From: Microbacterium sp. SMR1
Lineage (GTDB): Bacteria > Actinomycetota > Actinomycetes > Actinomycetales > Microbacteriaceae
Direction: 5' to 3'
Length of the DNA: 64,000 nt
Assembly: GCF_003289625.1 (NCBI RefSeq)
Contig: NZ_QMBN01000001.1
Span: 806,001 to 870,000, forward strand
Below the pieces are notes generated by a model, which saw only the letters and a program-made list of their open reading frames with translations, made no database searches and was not told the DNA's origin. Positions within the stretch are counted from its first letter, which is position 1. Each line of letters starts with the position of its first letter. Positions 28,591 to 38,753 of this stretch are shown piece after piece. Made by a program: the position numbers and the translations under genes.

Positions 28591-29846
28591 AGTTCCACTC
28601 CTTCGCCCGACGCTGCCTCGTCGTGTTCGGGCTCGACCACCGGCTCCGCACCGTCGTCGTACAGCTCGAACCAGCGCGCCGCGGTGTCCATGTCCTTGTC
28701 GCCGCGCCCCGACAGGTTGACGGCGATGATGGCGTCGGGGCCGAGTTCACGTCCGATGCGCAGCGCACCGGCCAGCGCATGGGCCGACTCGATAGCGGGA
28801 ATGATGCCCTCGGTGCGACTCAGCAGCCGCAGCGCCTCCATCGCCTCGGTGTCGGTGGCCGGGATGTAGGACGCACGACCGATGGACGCCAACCAGGCGT
28901 GCTCGGGGCCGACGCCCGGATAGTCGAGTCCCGCGGAGATCGAGTGCGACTCGACCGTCTGACCGTCCTCGTCCTGCAGCACGAAAGTCTTCGCCCCGTG
29001 CAGGACGCCCGGGCGGCCCCGCCCGATCGACGCGGCGTGACGCTCGGTGTCGACTCCCTCACCCGCGGCCTCGACGCCGTACAGTGCGACGCCCTCGTCA
29101 TCGAGGAAGGCGTCGAACATGCCGATCGCATTCGATCCGCCGCCGACGCAGGCGACGACGGCATCCGGAAGCCGCCCGGTCTCGGCGAGGAGCTGCTCGC
29201 GTGCCTCTTCCGAGATGATTTTCTGGAAATCGCGCACCATGGCGGGGAACGGATGCGGCCCCGCCGCGGTGCCGAAGATGTAGTTGGTGGTCTCGACCGA
29301 GGCGACCCAGTCGCGGTACGCCTCGTTGATCGCATCCTTGAGGGTGCGCGACCCCGTCGTGACCGGCACGACCTCGGCGCCGAGCAAGCGCATCCGCGCG
29401 ACGTTGAGCGCCTGCCGCTCCGTGTCGACCTCGCCCATGTAGATCGTGCAGTCGAAGCCGAACAGGGCTGCGGCCGTCGCCGTCGCGACGCCGTGCTGAC
29501 CGGCTCCGGTCTCGGCGATGACGCGCGTCTTGCCGAGACGCTTGGTCAGCATCGCCTGACCGATCACGTTGTTGATCTTGTGCGAGCCGGTGTGGTTGAG
29601 ATCCTCGCGCTTGAGGAACACGCGCGCGCCACCGGCGTGCTCGGCGAAACGCGGCACCTCCGTCAACGCGGACGGACGTCCGGCGTAGGTCGCGAGGGTC
29701 CGCGTCAGTTCGGCCGCGAACTCGGGGTCGGCCATGGCCGACTCGTATACCGCTGTCAGCTCGTCGATCGCCGCGATGAGGGATTCGGGCATGAATCGCC
29801 CGCCGAACTCACCGAAGAAGGGACCGTGCTGTTCTCGCAGGCTCAC
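28587..29846 (-). CDS. trpB: tryptophan synthase beta chain
   Basis: 419 residues. This PLP enzyme condenses indole with serine to tryptophan. The PLP lysine lies in HTGSHKINN, the phosphate-binding loop is [10 protein letters not shown], and the tunnel region [17 protein letters not shown] is intact. [19 protein letters not shown] is typical of TrpB1. A C-terminal acidic tail of about 25 residues extends beyond the usual end. Start and stop overlap trpC and trpA by four bases each. Confidence 0.97.
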   Translation of the reverse strand: MSLREQHGPFFGEFGGRFMPESLIAAIDELTAVYESAMADPEFAAELTRTLATYAGRPSALTEVPRFAEHAGGARVFLKREDLNHTGSHKINNVIGQAMLTKRLGKTRVIAETGAGQHGVATATAAALFGFDCTIYMGEVDTERQALNVARMRLLGAEVVPVTTGSRTLKDAINEAYRDWVASVETTNYIFGTAAGPHPFPAMVRDFQKIISEEAREQLLAETGRLPDAVVACVGGGSNAIGMFDAFLDDEGVALYGVEAAGEGVDTERHAASIGRGRPGVLHGAKTFVLQDEDGQTVESHSISAGLDYPGVGPEHAWLASIGRASYIPATDTEAMEALRLLSRTEGIIPAIESAHALAGALRIGRELGPDAIIAVNLSGRGDKDMDTAARWFELYDDGAEPVVEPEHDEAASGEGVEL

Positions 29847-30619
29847 GCGCCGGCCTCCAGGAATGCGTGCAGGGTGGTCACGGGGTCGTTGGTCACGAGC
29901 GCCTCGCCGATCAGGACGGCATCGGCACCCGCGCGACGGTAGTGGGACACGTCGTCGGGGGTGAGGACGGCGGACTCCGCGATCTTCACAGCGTCAGCCG
30001 GAAGGTGCTCCACGAGCCGGCCGAAGAGATCGCGATCGAGCTCGAACGTCGAAAGGTTGCGCGCGTTGACGCCGACCAGACGCGCTCCGATGTCGGCGGC
30101 ACGATGCACCTCGTCGAGCGAGTGGGTCTCGACGAGCGGCGTCATGCCGAGTTCGAGCACGAGCTCGTGGAGCTCGGCCAGCACCGGCTGTTCAAGCGCA
30201 GCGACGATCAGCAGCACCAGGTCGGCGCCTGCTGCCCGTGCCTCGAAGACCTGGTAGGCGTTGGCGATGAAGTCCTTGCGGAGAACGGGGATCGACACCT
30301 CGGCGCGAACGGCCTCGAGGTCGGCCAGGCTCCCCTTGAAACGTCGACCCTCGGTCAGCACGGAGATGACGGATGCGCCGCCCTCCTGATACCGCGCGGC
30401 CTGCAGCGCCGGGTCGGGAATAGCGGCGAGATCGCCCCGCGAGGGGCTCGCGCGCTTGACCTCGGCGATGATCTTGACCCGCTCGGCCGGCGCGAGCGCC
30501 GCGAGGGCGTCCCGGGCCGGGGCCTGAGCGAGCGCGTCGCGCTCGACGACGGCGAGGGGCCGCTCGGCCGCACGGGCCTCGGCATCCTCGACGGCGCCGG
30601 CCGTGAGACCGGCCAGCAC
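29843..30619 (-). CDS. trpC: indole-3-glycerol phosphate synthase
   Basis: 258 residues, a TIM barrel that closes the indole ring of carboxyphenylaminodeoxyribulose phosphate. Conserved stretches are [58 protein letters not shown] and [11 protein letters not shown]. The GTG start at 30619 comes one base after the TGA of the small membrane gene upstream, so the two are tightly coupled. Its stop overlaps the trpB start. Confidence 0.96.
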   Translation of the reverse strand: MLAGLTAGAVEDAEARAAERPLAVVERDALAQAPARDALAALAPAERVKIIAEVKRASPSRGDLAAIPDPALQAARYQEGGASVISVLTEGRRFKGSLADLEAVRAEVSIPVLRKDFIANAYQVFEARAAGADLVLLIVAALEQPVLAELHELVLELGMTPLVETHSLDEVHRAADIGARLVGVNARNLSTFELDRDLFGRLVEHLPADAVKIAESAVLTPDDVSHYRRAGADAVLIGEALVTNDPVTTLHAFLEAGA

Positions 30620-30620
30620 G

Positions 30621-30848
30621 TCAGTGCGCTTTCGGGGTGTACTTGTCGCCGTATGCGCCGTAGCCGGCCTTCGCCATGGCCCAGCCGACGATCAGGCCGA
30701 CGACCAGGAGACCCGCGGACGCCCAGACCAGCACCGGCATGTCGAGCCAGAAGAACAGGGTGCCGAGCGCGAACGCCAGAAGCATGATCACCACAGCGGT
30801 CCACGCCGCCGGGGAGTGTCCGTGGCCGGGGTCGCCGATGTTGCTCAT
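30621..30848 (-). CDS. HGxxPAAW-type small membrane protein
   Basis: 75 residues. The defining motif [11 protein letters not shown] sits at residues 9-19, followed by two hydrophobic helices and a basic end ([14 protein letters not shown]). This actinobacterial family is found almost always in trp clusters; its role is unknown. The ATG has GAAGGAG at ideal spacing, and a TAGACT -10 element lies 35-40 bases upstream, so this gene may open an internal transcript for trpCBA. Confidence 0.9.
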   Translation of the reverse strand: MSNIGDPGHGHSPAAWTAVVIMLLAFALGTLFFWLDMPVLVWASAGLLVVGLIVGWAMAKAGYGAYGDKYTPKAH

Positions 30849-30882
30849 TGTTCTCCTTCGCGGGATTTCTCGGGCTGAGGTC

Positions 30883-30888
30883 AGTCTA
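30883..30888 (-). promoter_or_regulatory. internal -10 hexamer before HGxxPAAW-trpCBA
   Basis: TAGACT on the minus strand between the Trp membrane gene and the HGxxPAAW gene, predicting a leader of about 28 bases. Confidence 0.4.
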
Positions 30889-30895
30889 CCGGGGC

Positions 30896-31501
30896 TCAGG
30901 CGGTCGGATCGGACCCGCGGCTGAGGTCGTCCCAGGAATCGATCGGATCGTGCGAATCATGCGGACGCGATCCGCCGGGACGGCGGGCCTCGACCGCGGG
31001 GTCGGTGCGATAGCGGCGCGCGGTGCTGCGCCACGAGCGCGCCGTGACGAGAGTGAGCACGCCGCCCAGGAACACCGCCAGCGCGCCGATCGCCGTGATC
31101 CAGGGCCAAGCGGTGACGGTGATGGCCGACACGAGGGTCCCGACCGCCTCGACCCCCGCGAGGCCGGTCGTGTCGGCGACGACGCCGACCACGGCCTCCG
31201 GCGGTGCCGTGAGGGCGATGCGCAGCGACTCGGCGAGGAGAGCCGCGCCGATGAGCACGCCGATGACGCCGAAGACGTAGCGGAGCACCGTGCCGACGAT
31301 CGACAGCGCCAGACCGAGCGCCAGCGCCGCCAGGCCGAGCGGGGTGACGAGCGGGAGCGCTTCGGTGCCCGGCACCGGGAGGACCGCCTGGGCGCCGTCG
31401 CGCAGCGTCGCCTCGAGCCAGGGCTGGGTCGCGCCGATGACCGCGAGGCCGCCGCCGACGACGGCCGCGAGGACGGCGAGCATGCGGGACCGGCGGGTCA
31501 T
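30896..31501 (-). CDS. Trp biosynthesis-associated membrane protein
   Basis: 201 residues starting [18 protein letters not shown], with four hydrophobic segments: an N-terminal one with a GATQPWLE loop, two in the middle, and one near 130-150. A basic Arg-rich cytoplasmic tail follows ([15 protein letters not shown]). This is the conserved membrane protein that accompanies trpE and trpC in actinobacteria; its function has not been shown, though transport or sensing is often supposed. The ATG at 31501 overlaps the hisI stop by four bases, so hisI is its direct upstream neighbour and no trpE lies between them. Confidence 0.85.
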   Translation of the reverse strand: MTRRSRMLAVLAAVVGGGLAVIGATQPWLEATLRDGAQAVLPVPGTEALPLVTPLGLAALALGLALSIVGTVLRYVFGVIGVLIGAALLAESLRIALTAPPEAVVGVVADTTGLAGVEAVGTLVSAITVTAWPWITAIGALAVFLGGVLTLVTARSWRSTARRYRTDPAVEARRPGGSRPHDSHDPIDSWDDLSRGSDPTA

Positions 31502-31854
31502 GGCACCGCGACGACGGGGTCGAGGTCGTCCGCGTCGAAGCATGTGCGGGTGCCGGTGTGGCACGCAGCACCAACCTGCTCGACGAGCAGGAGCACGGCG
31601 TCGCCGTCGCAGTCGAGCCGCGCCCCGCGGACGAGCTGGACGTGGCCGGACGTGTCACCCTTGCGCCAGTACTCCTGGCGCGAGCGCGACCAGAAGGTCA
31701 CGCGTCCGCTCGTGAGCGTGCGGCGCAGCGCCTCGGCATCCATCCACGCCAGCATGAGCACCTCGCGCGTGTCGTGCTGCTGGACGATCGCGGCGACGAG
31801 CCCGTTCGCGTCGAACGAGACCCGGGCGATGCGCTCGTCGATGCTCTCGGTCAT
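31498..31854 (-). CDS. hisI: phosphoribosyl-AMP cyclohydrolase
   Basis: 118 residues. It opens the purine ring of phosphoribosyl-AMP, the third step of histidine synthesis. Zinc and substrate motifs are present: [31 protein letters not shown] and [13 protein letters not shown] with the ligand cysteines. It is a stand-alone HisI without a fused HisE domain; hisE is three genes upstream. Both ends overlap neighbours by four bases. Confidence 0.96.
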   Translation of the reverse strand: MTESIDERIARVSFDANGLVAAIVQQHDTREVLMLAWMDAEALRRTLTSGRVTFWSRSRQEYWRKGDTSGHVQLVRGARLDCDGDAVLLLVEQVGAACHTGTRTCFDADDLDPVVAVP

Positions 31855-32615
31855 CGCCGCACCTCGATGCCCTGAGCGGTCAGCGCGTCCTTGACGTCGC
31901 CGATCGTGAGCTGGCCTGAGTGGAACACGGATGCCGCCAGGACGGCATCCGCTCCTGCCTCGATGGCGGGGACGAAATGCTCCGTCGCACCCGCGCCGCC
32001 CGAGGCGATCACCGGGACGGACGAGATCTCGCGCATCAGCGAGATGAGCTCCAGATCGAAGCCGTCCTTGGTGCCGTCGGCATCGATCGAGTTGACGAGC
32101 AACTCCCCCGCACCCCGTTCGATGGCCTCGCGCGCCCAGGCGAGCGCGTCGATCGAGGTCGCCGTTCGCCCGCCGTGCGTCGTCACGACGAAACCCGATT
32201 CGGTGCCCTCGGCGCGCTTGACATCGAGCGAGAGAACGAGGACCTGCGCGCCGAAGCGGTCGGCGATCTCACCGAGCAGCTCGGGGCGAGCGATCGCGGC
32301 CGAGTTGACGCCGACCTTGTCGGCACCGACCGAGAGGAGCCGCGCCACATCGTCGACCGAGCGGACGCCGCCTCCCACGGTGAGCGGGATGAAGACCTGC
32401 TCCGCGGTGCGACGAACGACGTCGTAGGTCGTGGCGCGTCCGTCGACGGTCGCGGTGACGTCGAGGAAGGTCAGCTCGTCGGCGCCCTGCTCGAAGTACA
32501 GTCGCGCGAGCTCGACCGGGTCGCCCATGTCGCGCAGATTCTCGAAGTTGACGCCCTTGACGACGCGACCGGCGGCGACGTCCAGGCACGGGATGACGCG
32601 GCGTGCCAACGTCAT
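31851..32615 (-). CDS. hisF: imidazole glycerol phosphate synthase cyclase subunit
   Basis: 254 residues. With HisH it forms imidazole glycerol phosphate and AICAR. The catalytic aspartate is in [16 protein letters not shown], the second in [14 protein letters not shown], and the repeated phosphate-binding (beta-alpha)8 half-barrel motifs are [10 protein letters not shown] and [11 protein letters not shown]. The HisH partner is not in this window. It starts one base after the hisG stop and overlaps hisI by four bases. Confidence 0.97.
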   Translation of the reverse strand: MTLARRVIPCLDVAAGRVVKGVNFENLRDMGDPVELARLYFEQGADELTFLDVTATVDGRATTYDVVRRTAEQVFIPLTVGGGVRSVDDVARLLSVGADKVGVNSAAIARPELLGEIADRFGAQVLVLSLDVKRAEGTESGFVVTTHGGRTATSIDALAWAREAIERGAGELLVNSIDADGTKDGFDLELISLMREISSVPVIASGGAGATEHFVPAIEAGADAVLAASVFHSGQLTIGDVKDALTAQGIEVRR

Positions 32616-32616
32616 G

Positions 32617-33459
32617 TCAGAGCCTCGCGTTGTGGATCGCGGTGACGAGGATCGCGCGCGCGCCGATGGCGTACAGCTCGTCCATCGTCGTGTTCACGCT
32701 CGCGCGCGGCACCATCACCCGGACCGCCACCCACTCGGGGTCGCGCAGCGGCGAGATCGTCGGCGACTCGATGCCACCCGCGATCGCGACGGCCTCATCC
32801 ACCAGCGCGGCCGGCAGGTCGTAGTCCACCAGCACGTAGCGGCGCGCGACGAGCACGCCGCGAAGCCGGCGCAGCAGCCGCTCGGTGCCGTCCGCATCGT
32901 GGGGACCCGCGATCAGCACGGCCTCCGAACGCAGGATCTCGGGACCGAAGACCTCGAGTCCGGCCTGACGGAGGGTCGTGCCCGTCTCGACGACGTCGGC
33001 GACGGCATCTGCGACGCCCAGGCGGACCGCGGACTCGACGGCACCGTCGAGCGGCACGAGGTCGACGGCGATCCCGCGCTCGTCGAGGAACGCGTCGACG
33101 AGCCCGGGGTACGACGTCGCGATGCGCTTGCCGGCGAGCTCGGCCACGTCGGTGAACGTGCCGGTCGGGGCCGCGAAGCGGAAGGTCGAACCCGCGAAGC
33201 CGAGCCGTTCGATCTCGCGCGCGCCCGGCATGCGGGCGTCGAGCAGCAGGTCGCGGCCGGTGATGCCGACGTCGAGGGCGCCCGAGCCGACGTAGGTGGC
33301 GATGTCCTTCGGACGCAGGTAGAAGAACTCGACCTCGTTGACGGGGTCGATGACGTGGAGGTCCTTCGAGTCGCGGCGTCCGGTGTATCCGGCCTCGGCC
33401 AGCATCTCGGCGGCGGTCTCGGCGAGCGATCCCTTGTTTGGGACGGCGATGCGCAGCAT
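32617..33459 (-). CDS. hisG: ATP phosphoribosyltransferase, long form
   Basis: 280 residues. It joins ATP and PRPP in the first and feedback-controlled step of histidine synthesis. The N terminus [33 protein letters not shown], and the PRPP loop region [21 protein letters not shown] are intact. The C-terminal ACT-like regulatory domain (about 205-280, [19 protein letters not shown]) is present, so it should be histidine-inhibited and need no HisZ. It follows hisE by 40 bases. Confidence 0.96.
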   Translation of the reverse strand: MLRIAVPNKGSLAETAAEMLAEAGYTGRRDSKDLHVIDPVNEVEFFYLRPKDIATYVGSGALDVGITGRDLLLDARMPGAREIERLGFAGSTFRFAAPTGTFTDVAELAGKRIATSYPGLVDAFLDERGIAVDLVPLDGAVESAVRLGVADAVADVVETGTTLRQAGLEVFGPEILRSEAVLIAGPHDADGTERLLRRLRGVLVARRYVLVDYDLPAALVDEAVAIAGGIESPTISPLRDPEWVAVRVMVPRASVNTTMDELYAIGARAILVTAIHNARL

Positions 33460-33499
33460 GGGGGTCTTTCTGTCTCGGAGCGGGAGGGCGGGGCGTCGC

Positions 33500-33763
33500 T
33501 CAGAGATGTCGGTAGACGTCTTCGGGGCTCAGACCCTTGCTGATCATGAGCACCTGCAGGTGGTAGAGCAGCTGCGAGATCTCCTCGGCCGTCTCGGCAT
33601 CGGACTGGTACTCGGCCGCCATCCAGACCTCGGCCGCCTCCTCGACGATCTTCTTGCCGATGGCGTGCACACCGCGGTCGAGCTGCGCGACCGTGCCCGA
33701 GCCCTCGGGCCGGGTCTCGGCGATAGAGGTGAGCTCTGCGAACAGCGCGTCGAACGTCTTCAC
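33500..33763 (-). CDS. hisE: phosphoribosyl-ATP pyrophosphatase
   Basis: 87 residues. It hydrolyses phosphoribosyl-ATP to phosphoribosyl-AMP. The MazG-like acidic helix [13 protein letters not shown] and the following [15 protein letters not shown] are the metal-binding core. The GTG start lies exactly six bases after a TACCCT hexamer, so hisE probably heads a leaderless transcript that continues through hisG-hisF-hisI and the trp genes. Confidence 0.95.
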   Translation of the reverse strand: MKTFDALFAELTSIAETRPEGSGTVAQLDRGVHAIGKKIVEEAAEVWMAAEYQSDAETAEEISQLLYHLQVLMISKGLSPEDVYRHL

Positions 33764-33769
33764 CTAGCC

Positions 33770-33775
33770 AGGGTA
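33770..33775 (-). promoter_or_regulatory. -10 hexamer for the leaderless hisE-led his-trp transcript
   Basis: TACCCT on the minus strand, exactly six bases before the hisE GTG. Confidence 0.5.
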
Positions 33776-33815
33776 CCGGCCCGCGACGGGCGTTCCGACC
33801 GCGGCGGGCGACGGA

Positions 33816-34493
33816 TCAGTGCCGGTGCGCCCGCAGCGCCCGATCGCGGAGGCTCGCGACCGCGGCATCCGGATCGTCGGCGCCGAACACCGCCGAGCCG
33901 GCCACGAACGTGTCGGCTCCGGCCTCGGCCGCCTGCGCGATCGTCGACTCGGAGATCCCGCCGTCGACCTGCAGCCAGACGGAAGAACCGCCACGGCGCG
34001 CCTCGTCGGCGAGCCGGCGGAGCTTGGGCATCTGGTCGGCCATGAAGCTCTGGCCGCCGAAGCCCGGTTCGACCGTCATGACGAGGATCTGATCGAACTC
34101 GTCCAGGACGTCGAAGAGGCCCTCGACGGGCGTTGCGGGCTTGACGGCGACACCGGCGCGTGAGCCGATCGAGCGCAGCCGGCGAGCGAGCGCGACGGGG
34201 TCGGTGGCGGCCTCGAGATGGAAGGTGACGCTCGCGGCACCGAGCTCGGCGTAGCCGGGACCCCAGCGATCGACGTCCGAGATCATCAGGTGGACGTCGA
34301 GCGGAATCGGACTCGTGGCCTGGATCCGCTCGACCATCTGCGGCCCGAACGTCAGGTTCGGGACGAAGTGGTTGTCCATCACATCGACGTGGACGAAGTC
34401 GGCCGATCGGATGCGGCCGAGCTCGGCCTGCATGTTCACGAAATCCGCGGCCAGGATGCTGGGGTTGATGCGCAGGGCGTCGGCGTCGCTCAC
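33816..34493 (-). CDS. rpe: ribulose-phosphate 3-epimerase
   Basis: 225 residues, a TIM barrel that interconverts ribulose 5-phosphate and xylulose 5-phosphate. Signature stretches: INPSILAADFVNM, VHVDVMDNHFVPNLTFGP, LDVHLMI, LVMTVEPGFGGQSF and WLQVDGGI, with the catalytic aspartates and histidines in place. The GTG at 34493 follows a GATAAT hexamer by six bases, consistent with a leaderless start. It stands between rsmB and hisE, the usual actinobacterial neighbours. Confidence 0.96.
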   Translation of the reverse strand: MSDADALRINPSILAADFVNMQAELGRIRSADFVHVDVMDNHFVPNLTFGPQMVERIQATSPIPLDVHLMISDVDRWGPGYAELGAASVTFHLEAATDPVALARRLRSIGSRAGVAVKPATPVEGLFDVLDEFDQILVMTVEPGFGGQSFMADQMPKLRRLADEARRGGSSVWLQVDGGISESTIAQAAEAGADTFVAGSAVFGADDPDAAVASLRDRALRAHRH

Positions 34494-34499
34494 TCCCCC

Positions 34500-34505
34500 A
34501 TTATC
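34500..34505 (-). promoter_or_regulatory. -10 hexamer for leaderless rpe
   Basis: GATAAT on the minus strand, exactly six bases before the GTG at 34493. Confidence 0.5.
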
Positions 34506-34510
34506 GCCGT

Positions 34511-35863
34511 TCACGGCTTCTGCAGCAGGGTGATGGACATGGCGTCGGTGCCGTGGCGGTGGGGCCACAGCTGCGCGCGGCCCGACCCGTCCTGCGGCTC
34601 GGGCAGATCGATCTCTCCCCGACTGACCGCCCGGACGACCTCGCGGGCATCGAGCTCCCGGAGATCGGGGTGAGCTGCTCGCACGTCGGCGACGACCACG
34701 GCGGTCTCGGCGAGGTGGGGAGAACAGGTCACGTAGGCGACGACCCCGCCCGGGGCGAGCGCATCGACGGCGGCGGAGAGCAGTTCGCGCTGGAGGGCGC
34801 TGAGGTCGGGGACATCCGCGGGGCTCTTGCGCCAGCGCGCCTCCGGCCGGCGACGGAGCGCGCCGAGCCCCGTGCAGGGCGCATCGACGAGGATGCGGTC
34901 GTAACGACCTCGGCCGGCACGCTCGCGCCCGTCCTCCTCCGACACCGGCACCTCGAGCGGAACGCCGGCGACCGAGGATCGAACGAGACGTGCGCGCGCA
35001 GGCGAGATCTCGTTGGCCTCGACCACGGCCCCTCCCGCCAGGGCCTCGGCGGCCAGGACAGCGGTCTTGCCGCCCGGCGCGGCGCACAGATCGAGCCAGC
35101 GCTCACCGGCGCGGACCGGGAGCGCGCGCGACAGCGCGAGCGCCGCGAGCTGGGAACCCTCGTCCTGGACGCGGATGCGGCCTTCCGCGCGACGCACCAT
35201 GGGCTCGGGATCACCGCCGTCGAGGCGGAAACCGAGCGGCGAGTACGGGGTCCGTGCCCGGTCGGCGGGGATGTCGGCGAGGCCCGGCAGTGCGGTCATC
35301 GTGACGCTCGGCGAGACGTTGTCGGCGGCCAGCAGCTCGTCGAGTTCGTCCGCGCGCCCCTCGGCCGCGAGTGCCCGACGGAACGCACGGATGACCCATA
35401 CCGGGTGGGAGTAGCGCAGCCCGAGCCGCTCGTCGTCCGAGCGTGCTGCGGCATCCACCCGCTGCAGCCAATCGCCCGGGTTGTCCCGCGCGATGCGTCG
35501 CAGGACCGCGTTGGCGAAACCGGCCGCGTTGGGCGCGCCCGCGCGCCGCACCAGCTCGACGCTCTCGTTCACCGCGGCATGAGACGCGACCCGCGTCGAC
35601 AGCAGCTGATGGACACCGAGGCGCAGCGCGTCGCGCACCGGCGGATCGATCGTGTCGACGGAACGCCCCGACGCCTGCTCGATGATCGCATCGTAGGTGC
35701 CCTGGCGGCGCAGCGTGCCGTATGTCAGCTCGGTCGCGAGCCCGGCGTCGGCAGGGCTCAGTCCCGCCCGCCGGAGCTCCTGCGGCAGAAGGAGGTTCGC
35801 ATACGCGTCGGAGTCGGCCACCGCGCGCAGCACGTCGAAGGCGACACGGCGTGCGGGGTTCAC
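34511..35863 (-). CDS. rsmB: 16S rRNA (cytosine-967-C5) methyltransferase, RsmB/Sun family
   Basis: 450 residues. The N-terminal NusB-like RNA-binding domain (to about 140) has ARRVAFDVLRAV and SVELVRRAGAPNAAGFANAVLRR. The methyltransferase part has the AdoMet loop WLDLCAAPGGKTAVLA, catalytic DAPCTGLGALRRRPEARW and the second-Cys motif VTCSPHLAET. It methylates C967 of 16S rRNA. GTG 35863 overlaps the fmt stop in a GTGA and has GAGG upstream; a start at 35902 in the same frame would overlap fmt by 43 bases and is less likely. Confidence 0.94.
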   Translation of the reverse strand: MNPARRVAFDVLRAVADSDAYANLLLPQELRRAGLSPADAGLATELTYGTLRRQGTYDAIIEQASGRSVDTIDPPVRDALRLGVHQLLSTRVASHAAVNESVELVRRAGAPNAAGFANAVLRRIARDNPGDWLQRVDAAARSDDERLGLRYSHPVWVIRAFRRALAAEGRADELDELLAADNVSPSVTMTALPGLADIPADRARTPYSPLGFRLDGGDPEPMVRRAEGRIRVQDEGSQLAALALSRALPVRAGERWLDLCAAPGGKTAVLAAEALAGGAVVEANEISPARARLVRSSVAGVPLEVPVSEEDGRERAGRGRYDRILVDAPCTGLGALRRRPEARWRKSPADVPDLSALQRELLSAAVDALAPGGVVAYVTCSPHLAETAVVVADVRAAHPDLRELDAREVVRAVSRGEIDLPEPQDGSGRAQLWPHRHGTDAMSITLLQKP

Positions 35864-36780
35864 GATCCCGCCTCGAGGCTGTCGACGCGCAGTCCGCGCC
35901 ACCAGTCGGGAGCCGGCATCGCGCCGCGCCCCGCGGGCTGCACCGACAGGAGCGAGATCGTGCCGTCGGCGGTTCCGACGAGGACCTCCTTACCGACGAG
36001 GCGGACCTCGCGCGGTGCGAGGGCAGGGGCATCCGGCCCGCGCCTCGCAGACAGCACCTTGAGCCGCTGCCCGGCCACCGTGGTGTGCGCGCCGGGCTCG
36101 GGCGTCGTGCCGCGGAAGCGGTCGAGCACCGTGTCGGCGGGCAGTGCGAAATCGAGGAGCCCGTCGGCGAGCGTGAGCTTGGGAGCGAGGGTCGGCTCGC
36201 CCGTCTGCGCGACGGCGGTCGCGGTGCCGTCGGCGATCGCGTCGACGACATCCGAGACGGTGTCCGCACCCAGATCCGCGAGTTCGGCGAGAAGTCGCCC
36301 CGCGGTGGCGCCCCGGTCCACCGGGTGGCGCGTCTGCGCGAAGACATCGCCCGCGTCGAGCTCAGGAACGAGCTGGAACACGCTTACGCCGCTGACCCGG
36401 TCCCCGGCCATGAGCGAATGCTGCACCGGCGCCGCCCCGCGCCAGGCCGGCAGCAGCGAGAAATGCAGGTTGATCCACCCGTGCCGCGGTGCCGACAGGA
36501 GCGGCTCGCGCACCAGCCCTCCGTACGCGACGATGACGCCGAGGTCGGCGCCCCACGACGTGATCGTCTCCGTCGCCGCCGCATCGAGGCGGTCGGTCTT
36601 CAGCACCGGCAGTCCGAGCTCAACCGCGAGCGCGGCGACCGGCGAGGGCGTCAGCACGCGCTTGCGACCGAGCGGCGCGTCGCGGCGCGTCACGACTCCG
36701 ACGACCTCGTGGCGAGAGGCGGCGAGTCGCCGGAGCGAGGGCAGGGCGGGTTCCGGTGTCCCGGCGAAGACGATGCGCAT
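35860..36780 (-). CDS. fmt: methionyl-tRNA formyltransferase
   Basis: 306 residues. It formylates initiator Met-tRNA using 10-formyl-tetrahydrofolate. Core motifs: MRIVFAGTPEPALPSL, the catalytic Asn-His-Asp set in WINLHFSLLPAWRGAAPVQ, and PELDAGDVFAQ. The C-terminal tRNA-binding domain includes VRLVGKEVLVGTADG. The ATG has GAGGAGCGCC directly before it, overlapping the end of priA, which stops eight bases upstream. Confidence 0.96.
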   Translation of the reverse strand: MRIVFAGTPEPALPSLRRLAASRHEVVGVVTRRDAPLGRKRVLTPSPVAALAVELGLPVLKTDRLDAAATETITSWGADLGVIVAYGGLVREPLLSAPRHGWINLHFSLLPAWRGAAPVQHSLMAGDRVSGVSVFQLVPELDAGDVFAQTRHPVDRGATAGRLLAELADLGADTVSDVVDAIADGTATAVAQTGEPTLAPKLTLADGLLDFALPADTVLDRFRGTTPEPGAHTTVAGQRLKVLSARRGPDAPALAPREVRLVGKEVLVGTADGTISLLSVQPAGRGAMPAPDWWRGLRVDSLEAGS

Positions 36781-36788
36781 GGCGCTCC

Positions 36789-38753
36789 TCACAGATCGAG
36801 ATCGGGCACGTCGAGACGTACTCTGAGTGTATTGCGCGGTCCTGGCGGCGCCCCGCGCCGACGACGCCCGCGCAGCGCCGCAGCGACGACCGACGCCCGA
36901 AGCGACTCGGCCACCGCGCGCCCCAGCGCGTACTCGAACCGCACGAGCGCACGGACGGCGTCTTCGCGCGGCACGGGGCCGAGAATCGACGTCTCGGTCA
37001 GAGCGGGCACATCGGCCCGCAGCTGCGCGATCGCCTCCGATACGGCTGACGCGGTCCCTTCCACGGCCGCGACGCGGACCGTCGGCGGCATGTGGAGCGG
37101 GGCCCTCTCGGCGAGCTCCGCCCGGGCGTACGCCGGTTGCGTCCATGTCGCGAGCGCGCGGGCGGCGGGACCCGCGACACCGACGAGGTGCACCGGCGCA
37201 CCGGGCGCCGCGAGAGCCGCAGCATCCGACCACCACCGCAGACACGCCTCGGCGATCCGCAGCTGCTCGGTCATCAGCATCCGATCGCCGTCGAGCAGGA
37301 TGACGGCGTGGTACCCGCCGGCGGCGAAGGGCTCCGCGCCGCGCGTCGCGATCACGAGGGCGGGTCTCGCATCGACGTGGGTGACCTGGTGCTCGCCGTC
37401 GGAAACGATGACACGGGTGTTCGGGAAGGCGCGTCCGAGCTCGTCGGCCGTGCGCTCGCTCCCCGACGACGCCATGCGCAAGCGCTGGGAGGAGCACGAC
37501 GCGCATCCCCACGCCGGCGCACCCCGCCCGCACCACGCGCACTCGGGAACGGCACCCGGCCGACGGGCGCGCAGCGGACCGGCGCAATGCGCGCAGCGCG
37601 CCGGCGTGCGGCAGTCGGCGCACACCAGCACCGGGGCGTACCCGGGTCGTGCCACCTGCACCAGAACGGGTCCGTGCGTCAGCGCCTCGCGCGCCGCGGC
37701 GAACGCCGCCGACGGGACCCGCGTGCCCCGCGACTCGCCCTCGCGCGTCGCCGACAGCACGACCCGGGGGCTCTCACGACGGCGGGCCGCGATCTCGCGC
37801 ACCCAGCCGAGTGCTACGAGACGCTCGACGTCGGTCGTCCGTGTCAGACCGACGAAGACCAGCGCGCAGGCCTGGAGCTCCTGCCGGACGAGGGCGGCGT
37901 CTCGCGCGTGCACACCCGGGCTCAGCGGCTCGGCGAGCAGCGGATCGCCGTCGTCCCAGAGGAGGACGGCGCCGACGTCATGGGCCGGGGCGTACACGCT
38001 CGACCGATTCCCCACCACGATGCACGGCACCGGGGCCAGCAGCCGAAGGTACCCCGCGTAGCGCTCGGGGCCCGAGCGGCGCGCATCGTCCCTGACGACC
38101 GCTCCCTCGTCGACCCGACGCGCCAGGACGGAGAGGACATGCGCCTCGTCTCGGTGGTCGGGCACGACGACGACCGTGCTCCTGCCCCGCGCGAGCGTGA
38201 GCACGGCCAGCGCGGCGAGCAGTTCGGACCAGGCAGGGACGTCCTCGGCGGGGCGGGGCGGGGCGTCGACCGCGAGGCGCTCGCCGTTCTCGACCGCACC
38301 CTCCAGATCGGGGTACGCCGCCGTCGTCTCGCGGGCCCAGGCGAGGGACTCCGCGCTCACGACCGGTACGTCAAGCGGACCGGAGGCCGACCAGGCCTTC
38401 TCGGCCCGCACCATCCGTTTCGGGATCACCAGCCGCAGGACATCGCTCGCCGACCCCGCGGCCCGATCGGCCACCCGGCGCGCGTGGGCGTAGAGCCGCT
38501 CCGGCAGCACCTCGACGGGCGAAACGACATCCTCGAGCTCGGACAGGGGACGGTCGCCGTCGGTCTCGTCGCCGAGCTCGACGAGGTAGCCCTCGACGGT
38601 GCGCCCGACCGTGCGGAGCGGCACCTTGACCCGCACACCGGGCAACGCGGCCTCGCGGAGGACGTCGGGTACGACGTAGTCGAAGAGGCGATCGAGCTGC
38701 GGCAGGGGCGAATCGATCAATACTCGGGCGACCCGCCGAGGCGCGTCGCTCAC
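36789..38753 (-). CDS. priA: primosomal protein N' (PriA-like), degenerate ATPase
   Basis: 654 residues. The 3'-DNA-binding N-terminal domain ([40 protein letters not shown]) and the helicase core layout are recognisable, as are the paired zinc-binding cysteines: CADC, CAHC, CAWC and CASC. The Walker A GxTGSGKT loop is missing (the place reads [18 protein letters not shown]) and the DEEH box is replaced by LLWDDGDPL, so it cannot be an active helicase. This matches known actinobacterial PriA-like proteins. GTG 38753 overlaps the metK stop by four bases. It may act as a structural replication-restart factor. Confidence 0.9.
   Translation of the reverse strand: MSDAPRRVARVLIDSPLPQLDRLFDYVVPDVLREAALPGVRVKVPLRTVGRTVEGYLVELGDETDGDRPLSELEDVVSPVEVLPERLYAHARRVADRAAGSASDVLRLVIPKRMVRAEKAWSASGPLDVPVVSAESLAWARETTAAYPDLEGAVENGERLAVDAPPRPAEDVPAWSELLAALAVLTLARGRSTVVVVPDHRDEAHVLSVLARRVDEGAVVRDDARRSGPERYAGYLRLLAPVPCIVVGNRSSVYAPAHDVGAVLLWDDGDPLLAEPLSPGVHARDAALVRQELQACALVFVGLTRTTDVERLVALGWVREIAARRRESPRVVLSATREGESRGTRVPSAAFAAAREALTHGPVLVQVARPGYAPVLVCADCRTPARCAHCAGPLRARRPGAVPECAWCGRGAPAWGCASCSSQRLRMASSGSERTADELGRAFPNTRVIVSDGEHQVTHVDARPALVIATRGAEPFAAGGYHAVILLDGDRMLMTEQLRIAEACLRWWSDAAALAAPGAPVHLVGVAGPAARALATWTQPAYARAELAERAPLHMPPTVRVAAVEGTASAVSEAIAQLRADVPALTETSILGPVPREDAVRALVRFEYALGRAVAESLRASVVAAALRGRRRRGAPPGPRNTLRVRLDVPDLDL

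Noticed and set aside
29847..30900. trp leader peptide attenuator or T-box before trpC
   Set aside because: No run of Trp codons, no T-box sequence and no leader space; the genes are directly coupled.
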